Shown here in pieces: positions 55,787-64,000 of a stretch of 64,000 bases of DNA. Position 1 is the stretch's first letter, and the number at the start of each line of letters is the position of its first letter. Under the pieces are notes generated by a model that ran no database searches, was not told where the DNA came from, and worked only from the letters and a program-made list of their open reading frames with translations. The stretch comes from Anisakis pegreffii. Lineage: Eukaryota; Nematoda; Chromadorea; Rhabditida; Anisakidae. The translations under genes and the position numbers were made by a program. The stretch spans positions 213,532-277,531 of the forward strand of contig JAPYMA010001567.1 of NCBI GenBank assembly GCA_035041965.1, read 5' to 3'.

Positions 55787-58700
55787 ATGAGTTACACGAA
55801 TAACTATTATAATTATCAGGTAATGTCAACCCTAAACCATATGATCCATACAGCAATTGAAATAGACAATTATAAGTCGCTTCAATTAACATTTTCATCG
55901 AGAATCTGGATCATACAATCATAGACATTCCATTCATGCCAAATATCATTTATTGCTTTCATTAAGACTTTCATTTGAATGTTTGATTTGTTTTTGTGAT
56001 CGTTTAACCTTCGTCTGACTTCATCATAACTGATGTATCTATTCAGAGCATGCGATTTTTTGTTGGTGCGAAAAATTTCGGCTTAAATTTAATAGCAGAC
56101 AATAAAATTTGTATATGAAATTTCTCGCAGTCAAATTTAATATTTATTGTGGAATTTTGATGAAATGGTTTCGTCTTCAAAAATCATACATTATGCATTT
56201 GCATCAGCTTTATGATTCATGCAATCAACAGCAACGTCATTGAATTTTTAGATTGGTGTAATTTTTGCAATTCTAATCGCCGGTCTCTTATTGTTGGCAA
56301 TATGCATTGCGGGCATTTATTTTGGATGTGTTGTCAACGTGAGTTTTCATTGCTAAATCATTTTACAGCACTTTGCCAGACTCTCATAAACCTTTATGAG
56401 TATTTTCTCAGCAGTTTTCCACAATCCTGCTTCTGTTGACTCGAAAATATCGATCATTGAAGTTCAATACAACTTTGTATTCTTGAATAACAACGCATCT
56501 CCAATACGAGAGAGAATATATCGCAATCAATTGTTAAACATAGATAAAAATACCGAAATCCGTTTAAAATTGCTCAAGAATCTTAAGCCATATAGTTTTC
56601 ATGAGTACTCATGTTGATCGATCAGATTTCACAGTTGAAGTGGATCACATTCAAATTAAAAAAGTGGAACACAAACAATTAAATGTATGCCCTTGAAGGG
56701 ACAAGAACACCGAACAAACATGCAGTATTTTTCAATCAAAAACATCAACAAGACGTTGGAATAGGTGTTAATTATGCTAGTTTCTAGGAGGAAAACAAAG
56801 CATTCATTAAGTTAGCTATCCATGCAGTCCATACTCCACTTCCCCCATTGTACTGGTCAGCAATCCAGTAATGACAACTATTATCATTAATAGCAGCACT
56901 GATGTAGTTCCCCTATTATTGCTGTTCCTATCACCATTAGTATCAGTACTTCTACTAGCGTAACTGCTCAATGACCACTAACCAAAATATTTCATCAGTG
57001 TAGCTGTTTGTTTGTTTCGGAGCAGAGCTTGTTTGCATATATCGTTTGCACATTCCACATTTATGACTAATCGAATTTCATGATTGATCTTACAATTAGA
57101 TCAAAGAGAAACATCCTAAATGCTTGAACTTCAGAGCAACTGTCAAGATACTTCTTCTTATCATATTTCTGGCAAAATTCACGACATAAATTCAGACATT
57201 GCGAAAGATTTATGAATGATAAAACATTTGCTTCCTGCTCACAAAGTTCTAACCTAATGTTATCTAAGCCAATCGCTAGTTCATACAGATTGAATTCGAA
57301 CATATCAATGCGATATTCATTTAGAGATTATGTCCAGCAAAAATTTGTTCGTGTGTTCCATTTTCAGTTGAAATTTTTGAAAAACTGATGCAGAGGAAAA
57401 ACGAGAAATTCGAGTAAATGACTCAACATGACCATTTGCACCATTCGAGGGGCACAAAAAAATTTTGTATAAAAAAAGACATCAGATTCTCTTTAAATGA
57501 TGATAGCAATTAAACGATGAATCAAACTCTCAAACTTCTAAACTCTCAGAGAGATGATAATCCACGAAACACTTTATGAGATCCTCTTAACAATCAGTTC
57601 GATGGATAAAGACTCGTTTGTTCGTCCATTTGTGACATTTATGACAATCAATTTAATGTTTTTTTTTTCGAACTGAACAAATCTATACGGCAATATGATC
57701 CAGATAATAGTTTCGTTCTACGATGAGCAATAGTACACGATGAAAAGCATTCATTCATTTATTTGGTTGTTCAATCTAAGAATGTAAATTATGAGTGTGC
57801 TCTTATAATGTCAACAAAATGCGACATTTAAGTAAGAGTAACATTTAAATTGAAAATGCGAAAAGGCCACTATATCCCATTCAAACATTTCATTTTGAAT
57901 GAATTCTTTCGAATATTTTTAGCAGTATATGATCCTAGTAGAATTTTGAGTGTCTGTTGTATTCAGTCAGCAAAATTTTTTCACGTTCGACGACATTTCA
58001 CATCGTTTCTGAAGGCAACATCGCTTTTTGAAGGCAGTACCTGGAAAGAGAAGTTTTCAAAGTTCTTTCTATGAGAAACAAGAAATGCATTTTGTGAATA
58101 CAACTCGTAATTCGTTATTATCGAAGAAGAGTTCGCAAGTTCACTTTCAAGATGTGACAAAATGAGTGAATGTACGGGTAGATTATATGCGATAACTGAA
58201 GATTCACTAAAGTTAGCTTGTTCCAACATGGCCTTCAAAGAATGTGTTGAAAGAGTTTGCAGAAAACTGCTGAGGTTGTTTCGAACGGACTCAAGTAAAC
58301 CTCAGGTTCAGTCTCGGGCTAACACAAATACGCACACGCTCACACTCAACCTTTGCAGAATTTTTCATTCAAAAATATTCGATACTGTCCCAACCCCAGT
58401 TTCCTCATCTCTCAGGGAGTTCTTTTCAAGAACATAAATAATAATTGCATTCGAAAGTTTCCAATAGAGTGACCCCAAGAGTCGATTTTGTTTTGAAATA
58501 TCCTCAAAATAAATCGGTTATTCCTGAGGAGGAAATGATTATGACTGTAATGCTGTTTGATTTTAACGTTCTTAAGATGAGAGGTGACAAGAAGCGCCAT
58601 TACACGGCTCCAACTATCGCTCGTGCAAATGCACCGCAGAGGCAGTGGCAACCGAATGAACAACCCGGTATTCTATACAACAATTTTAGCGCTCCAAGAG

Positions 58701-60594
58701 CTAATTTAAGCGAGTGAGTCGATGCCTTTTTACTAATTCGTTTGATTTCGATACAGAAATGATCATTCACTCTGATCATTGATCCGAACTTGTCCACTTC
58801 GTTTTCGCTACCGTACAGCCCATTTTATTCATATCTCTTGAACGAATTCCAGTGTTAATCAAAATGATCCTTTCGACTGATAACTCATCAGATGATCATA
58901 ATCAAATCAATCAGTCTGATCATTTCATAGATATGATCATCTTCAACCTATTGTGTTGTTTAGCTTCATGAGTTAACAATGAATTTGAAGAATTTCAATT
59001 CAGGGAAATCAAAACTGAGCTTCAACGCATCTTGAATGTCGCATGCATGAACAGAACTAACTTCATACTTCGAAACAACTAAACAACCAAAAATAACGAG
59101 TTCTTTAAGATATGCGACGTCACCCCACACCCAAGCGATGGCACCTGCTCCAGTGCCCATCTCTGCGCCAACAGGAGCACCGACACCACTCTATCAGACG
59201 CAATCCTTCGGGACACCATCATATCAACAAACGCCACCACCTCGGCCCCAATCTCAACCTCATTCTCAGCTATACACCAATCGAACAAATACACCTCAAC
59301 AATCGTCACCATACGTTGTACAGTCTTCCTATAGACCACCTCAACCGGATACTATTATCTATCAACAGGTTAACATTTGTCGTTTCATATAATGTAATCT
59401 TTTACAATGTTTTCTATCAATCGGTTTATTACAATGGTATAGATTATTTCCTTTAATTACTATTATTATTTTCATTATTATCATTATTGCTATAATTTTA
59501 CTATCATTCATAGCAATACTCACTTTGATCTCGTTGCTTTGATCATTCATTTGCTGTTAGCATACAGTAAGCACTCTTTTTTTATCAGCCCATTTTCATA
59601 ACGATATGGCACTCAATATATCAGTCTTATCAATTGCTTACTTTTATTTGAACATCTTCATTCCGATCGATTTATTTGCATTGAGCAAACTTTTACTGCC
59701 TCTAAAATAAACAAAATCAATGAGGGAAATAGGTCAGTCAGCTCGAAAATGAGTTCGTTACATACAATAAGGGTGGTTAATGTCAATTCCCATGGTTTCA
59801 TTCATTACAATGAAATATTGGGCAAACAAAATTTTGTATGCATACTGTACATGAGGAATGTCATCAAGCATGTTCAGTAGCTATTCAAGGTCATGAATGT
59901 GATGAATAGAAGCTGTAAAGATCGTGGTATATTACCTCTCATGGTATATCAATTTTTTTTCTGCACATAAAAATACATGCATCTCTCTTCGTCGAGTTCA
60001 GAAAATTGATCTTTTGCATATAAAATTGTGTAATTATTTAGTTAAAGCGATATTCCGAAGCGATTCTCTCAGCTCTTTCTAAGTTCTCGTCAAGTTGAAG
60101 TGATCACAAAAATCAGCTTTCAGACACCCGTTATGACATCTCAATGGCAACCGCAATCCACTCCAACTGTTCCTTCTGTTCTCACTGGAAATGGAGATGG
60201 TGATCAGGGTTCGGTTATCAGAACCGCTCAGTTGGATCCAACCGTAAGAACAGCTCAGCTGTTCGATCCCAATGTAAGAACAGCTCACCTAGATCCATCG
60301 ATAAGAGCGGCTCACCTAGATCCATCGATAAGAGCAGCTCATCTCGATCCATCGATAAGAGCCGCTAATCTCGATCCATCTATAAGAACAGCTCATTTGG
60401 ACCCAACCATAAGAGCCGCTCAGCTGCTCGACCCGTCAGTAAGAATAGCCCAACTGGAACCAGTCATAAGAAGTGCACAGCTCGACCCGTCCATCAGAAC
60501 GACACAATTGGATCCAAACACAAGAATCACACAACTCGAAACCACTCCACCACCACCACCACATTTCCCCATATACCATACTTCATCAGTTTGA
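55787..60594 (+). CDS. Pro/Gln-rich protein with eleven 9-residue repeats, unrecognised
   Basis: Exons 55787-55819, 58577-58713, 59110-59368 and 60124-60594 join in frame into 299 residues. The start MSYTNNYYNYQ is followed by a basic segment (MRGDKKRHYTAPTIARAN), a W/P/Q segment, and a long low-complexity Pro/Gln/Ser/Tyr region. Residues about 178-278 are eleven tandem repeats of consensus A(Q/H)LDPSIRx, two units with one inserted residue. The end is a Pro run and FPIYHTSSV. There is no signal peptide or membrane segment. The composition suggests an intrinsically disordered RNA-granule, translation or scaffold type of protein, but I recognise no family. AATAAA at 60858 fits as its poly(A) signal. 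Splice signals and phases support the model; exon 1 is the least certain, and extra exons in the 2.7 kb intron 1 are possible. Confidence 0.65.
55820..58576 (+). other. 2.7 kb intron 1 of the Pro/Gln-rich gene
   Basis: Contains two minus-strand frames that read somewhat protein-like: 57067-57303 (FNLYELAIGLDNIRLELCEQ) and 57981-58238 (MKAMLEQANFSESSVIAYNL). They may be remnants of a nested gene. No family recognised. Confidence 0.35.
60226..60528 (+). repeat. coding minisatellite, 11 units of 27 bases
   Basis: Eleven head-to-tail 27-base units, two of them with an extra codon, encode the 9-residue repeats of the gene above. Units 3-6 are nearly identical, the outer ones diverged, as expected for expansion from the centre. 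Confidence 0.95.
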
Positions 60595-60857
60595 ATGCAA
60601 CTTAAAGCTTCAAACTTGAACCTCATGAATTTGCTTCATTGTTGAGGCGTATACGCAAGAGGAATTTATCAGTTTATATGATATTCAAATTTAGCACCCA
60701 TTCTAACAAGCTTTCTGTGTATTATTTTCTGTAAATAGCGGTCTCGACCAGTGCTAAATTGTTTGAGTTTGAGTGTGCTATTGTAATGTGAAGTACCTCA
60801 AGCGATTGATTCATTATTTTATATGATCAATGTATGAATCTCTTTGACATGGTTCAC

Positions 60858-60863
60858 AATAAA
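60858..60863 (+). other. polyadenylation signal of the Pro/Gln-rich gene
   Basis: AATAAA 264 bases after the stop at 60594. The following stretch to 61300 separates two convergent genes and holds nothing else recognised. Confidence 0.5.
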
Positions 60864-61301
60864 TTTTATCATACAATGATTAAGAGAACTATTAGCACAA
60901 TTATAATATTTGATCCAGTGAGACATTTGCAAAAATGCATTTTGAGAGCTGACGTAACGTGAGTAGATCTGCACTCAGTGACATGATTATTACAATAAGA
61001 AACAAACAGTCTTGCGAATTAAATTAGAGGAATGGTGGGATATTTTTTTGGTAACCATGAAGCAGCAGTGACAAAGTTCCATGGAGTACTGAACATTTGA
61101 ATTGATGCGGATCTTTCAGATGCGTTTTTGGATTTTTAATTTCTGGAACATCAGTTTTTTTTACAATATCAGAAAGGCAATGCTGCAATTTTGTAGATAC
61201 CTCTCATGGCAATCTGAGAGAGTATTCTTCAAAAAAAAACACCCATCAAGGCAACTGAGGTGTAATACTTCTTGAAGTTCATTTCATAGGTTCAAATTTC
61301 G

Positions 61302-63082
61302 TTACTGATGATCAACTAAATCTTTTTGCTCAAAATATATGCTAATGAGAGCAATAAATAATGAGAATTCGTTGGCTAGAGCAATATTATCTTCATTACG
61401 AATGCCATCACTTGCATCAGCAGTGCTTTTAGTGCTGCCTGCGTTATCGTTGCTGTCTTCAGTGGGAATTGTACATCTTAAAAAACGACAGTGTTTAGCG
61501 AATGCTCTCAATGACGCGCACACATCATGTAGCAGTGGTTTCTCGACTACCAGCAACACTGAGTAGAACCACTGGAAGAGTTCTCTGGAATAACCTTCTT
61601 CCATAAATATCTGAAATTATAGACCAATTTTAGCAAAGACGATATATGAGTATACTTTTTGATAATATAATGAAAGCATCAACAATAACTCTACCTGTTG
61701 TAGATGTTGCACAAGCGAGTTCACTTGATTCTGGCTTAGATTCATAACAATCGCCGGCGTAGGCGAATAACCACCACCCTTCATTGAATTTCTTTTTTGG
61801 GCATCGACGTTCGACGACCGTTGCTTTCTGTCACCCAAGCAAAATCGCCGCCATCCTTCCAAATCACCCTCAAAGACCGGAGATATTATTCAGTTTCAGT
61901 GTCACTCCTCACAATCACACTCGAATTTAATTTATTATGTGATGTGGATGTGTTCTGAATTTTTTCAACACATGAAAATTTGAACTTACAAATTTTGGAA
62001 AAACAACATCCGATGGCTTCTCGTATTTTTCGCGTTTCGCTTGAAGTAAGGTTCGATTCCATGAAAAGTCATCGCACTGTAAGAGGGAATATTTGGTTAC
62101 ATCAACAAATATCAATTGCTCTCTTAAAAACTTATAATAAGATTTTGTCAACCGTATTGAATGTACTTAGAGATGATTGCGATTTTTCACGTTCTATAAA
62201 CAGCAGCCACTCCAAAAAGCTAAAATTTTATAAACACCTTCAATAGACGAATAAACTGGGAGAAACCTTAGCATAAGCCCATTTCTGGGGTGGAGCATTC
62301 ACAGATGAGACATGCTCCTTCTGGAAGGTACTCGATGAAGACGCTTTATTAGAGAGCAGAATCTGAGGATCGATTGAAGCGGCCACAACCTGTGGACAAC
62401 GCTTACGCGAGACGGCAACCTAACAGAAAACAGTAGTAATATTATCACTTCATATTGATCTTTATCAAATAATGATAAAGTAGTCAGTTCATAAAGGAAT
62501 AATCCGAAGCTACCTCTTCATTCGTTTACTAATGTCAATGTAAATATAAAATGTGTAAGTTAAATGTTGTCCAATCGCTTTGGACATATTAAATTGTAAT
62601 AAATTTTTATGTGACACAATGGAAGGTATTGTTTACTCTCAGCTGTTTCAAATCAAATGAAACGTGATTTTTAGCGACCTTGCTTCGAAACTGTCAATGT
62701 GTTCTTCATTCTCAACACATTTGGACAAGAGGATATACGAAATCTGTTCAAAATGTAATCAGAGTCGAGAATTTGTTGTTTTTTCGAAAAATATTCATTC
62801 AGTCTTCAATGGTTGAAAATCCTGGAGAAATTCGCTGCTTCCATTCATAGTTGAATTTTATTATTGAATCAAATGGCTCGAACACTCGCTTCACTATATT
62901 ATGGAACACGCTATTGAATCGTATTTATCCACATTGTACATTAGAGCAAATAATGAACATGAATTCAGAGCATTGAATTAGTCAACCTGTTGCAGATAAT
63001 GTATCGCTGAGCGCGGTGTTTCATCCATATTAATTTCATTCTCATCAAATTCCTCCAGCTCAATGAATGATTCTTGTTCCAT
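61302..63082 (-). CDS. smi-1: GEMIN2 (SMN-interacting protein)
   Basis: GEMIN2 orthologue, the SMN-complex subunit that binds the Sm pentamer and helps load Sm proteins on snRNAs. Minus-strand exons 63082-62987, 62419-62267, 62076-61990, 61868-61695, 61610-61302; every exon is a multiple of three in phase 0, giving 272 residues (human 280). Family landmarks in order: HYLQQ followed by CPQVVAASIDP (residues 28-50), FSWNRTLLQAKREKYEK in exon 3, WRRFCLGDR (118-126), NLSQNQVNSLVQHL, LFQWFYSVLLVVEKPLLHDV (181-200), and the end SIYFEQKDLVDHQ, matching the YFDQRDLADEP ending of GEMIN2. The acidic N-terminus matches the SMN-independent Sm-binding arm. A Ser/Thr/Asp-rich insertion (about 215-245) is longer than in vertebrates. 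Convergent with the Pro/Gln-rich gene. Confidence 0.95.
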
Positions 63083-63179
63083 TACCGGGTTAATGAGTCT
63101 CTTTCGCCCCTCAAATTAATTCGTTTCAGAAGAATTATTTGAAATCGACTATCCAATTACACGCTAAAAATGCTGAACC

Positions 63180-63404
63180 CTACAGTAGTGATAGTAACCG
63201 GTTGACGATCGAATGATATTTACCGGATGAAATATGATCTTGAGAATTTTTGGTCTTTCGTTTAATTAAAAGATTCGGAATTGCGGAATGTTTCCGAATA
63301 ATCTTGAATCGCTCGTTGAATTCAATTGCATCGTATCGATAAACAATAATTGATGATCCTATTTTATCTAACTGTACACATGTGCTAGTTCGACGCTTAA
63401 GCAA
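63180..63404 (-). CDS. possible exon of an unidentified gene upstream of GEMIN2
   Basis: Minus-strand open frame reading RRTSTCVQLDKIGSSIIVYR, then YDAIEFNERFKIIRKHSAIP, and a basic end. It is followed by a plausible donor (GTAAAT at about 63223) and preceded by AG acceptor candidates. Residue composition looks coding. A short ATG frame near 63440 (MEDVFES) could be upstream. It lies about 100 bases 5' of the GEMIN2 start on the same strand. Not assigned to a family. Confidence 0.3.
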   Translation of the reverse strand: MLKRRTSTCVQLDKIGSSIIVYRYDAIEFNERFKIIRKHSAIPNLLIKRKTKNSQDHISSGKYHSIVNRLLSLL

Positions 63405-64000
63405 ATTCTTAATCAGCTCTCAAATACGTCCTCCATCTTTGTCGCAACTTCTGTTTGGACGCTAAAAACCATCAAACCGGAATGCTTCTTCAGACTACAA
63501 CAATGTTCTAAACTCTTTTAAGCAATTCCGGAACACAAATCCCGAATTTAAATACCATATGCTGCGTGCAGATAGAGGAGCGATTCTTGAAAATATCACG
63601 AGTCTTGCTGAATTCGTGTGCATTTGTTGAAGCAATTCATTTCTTTGCAATGATACTCTTCCGGTAAATATTGGTCAGAGTCAGATAATTATGAAGTAAA
63701 TTTTATTAGTTGTGAACAATCTACATGTAAATAATACACACACAAACACATCTGCTTGAGATGTACTGCAATAATTACGTATTATAAGTTATGGAACAAA
63801 ATGAAAACAGAAATATGAAAATGTTTCAAATCAAAACAAATCAAATCATCATGAAACGTGAACAACACAAACACATCAATTTATATAAATAAAAAACATA
63901 GCAAAAGAATGCATGATGAGAACTGAACAATTGAATTCGACTGCAGAAACACTCATCAAAATGTGCACCAGAAAACGAAACATTCAAATGAAATCAGCGG
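63405..64000. other. right-hand flank, no recognised feature
   Basis: AT-rich, A-rich towards the end. No gene seen apart from the short candidate start near 63440 on the minus strand. Confidence 0.4.

Noticed and set aside
62049..62059. GGTTCGATTCC resembles a tRNA B box
   Set aside because: It is the antisense of GEMIN2 exon 3 (codons for WNRT), and no A box or cloverleaf flanks it.

Overview
The window looks like nuclear DNA of a nematode. The genes are split by many short introns ending in TTTCAG-type acceptors. They include an engrailed/CEH-16 homeobox gene, a class-2 secreted lipase of the nematode LIPS type, and cohesin SMC-3, NIFK and GEMIN2 orthologues. They sit in AT-rich, repeat-laden intergenic DNA. 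No species was assigned.

Layout, left to right. (1) About 2.37-5.05 kb, + strand: 3' part of a NIFK-type nucleolar RRM gene; its N-terminal RRM exon was not found. (2) 5.1-10.9 kb: gene-poor DNA with two perfect hairpins. (3) 10.9-11.7 kb, - strand: 5'-truncated non-LTR (RTE-like) reverse transcriptase fragment. (4) 12.27-20.09 kb, + strand: engrailed (ceh-16), four exons, with a 6.8 kb intron splitting the homeodomain recognition helix. (5) 21.63-24.24 kb, - strand: class-2 lipase, five exons, convergent to engrailed. (6) 24.2-29.3 kb: divergent intergenic region with no recognised gene. (7) 29.29-38.27 kb, + strand: complete smc-3, reconstructed as 31 exons and 1204 residues with every splice phase consistent. 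(8) 38.3-43.9 kb: gene-poor, with a rearranged copy of part of smc-3 at 41.0-41.2 kb. (9) 43.9-49.3 kb: tandem array of a ~2,045-bp unit (two full copies and a partial third), with a degenerate fourth copy at 51.2-52.3 kb. (10) 49.5-55.7 kb: smaller duplications, a G-run cluster, a 47-bp minisatellite and an unexplained ORF-rich stretch. (11) 55.79-60.59 kb, + strand: unrecognised Pro/Gln-rich protein gene ending in eleven 9-residue repeats. (12) 61.30-63.08 kb, - strand: complete GEMIN2 (smi-1), five exons, convergent to the previous gene.

The identified genes are mostly housekeeping or developmental: ribosome biogenesis (NIFK), cohesion (SMC-3), snRNP assembly (GEMIN2) and patterning (engrailed). 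They do not form a pathway or visible operon. The strongest candidate for something undescribed is the GC-rich core of the 2,045-bp repeat. Between copies, substitutions in it preserve base pairing, including one full compensatory change (G-C to A-T), as expected for a structured RNA. The rest of the unit carries degraded minus-strand coding-like segments. All exon structures were assembled by eye from reading frame, splice signals and family similarity; no search or alignment program was run.
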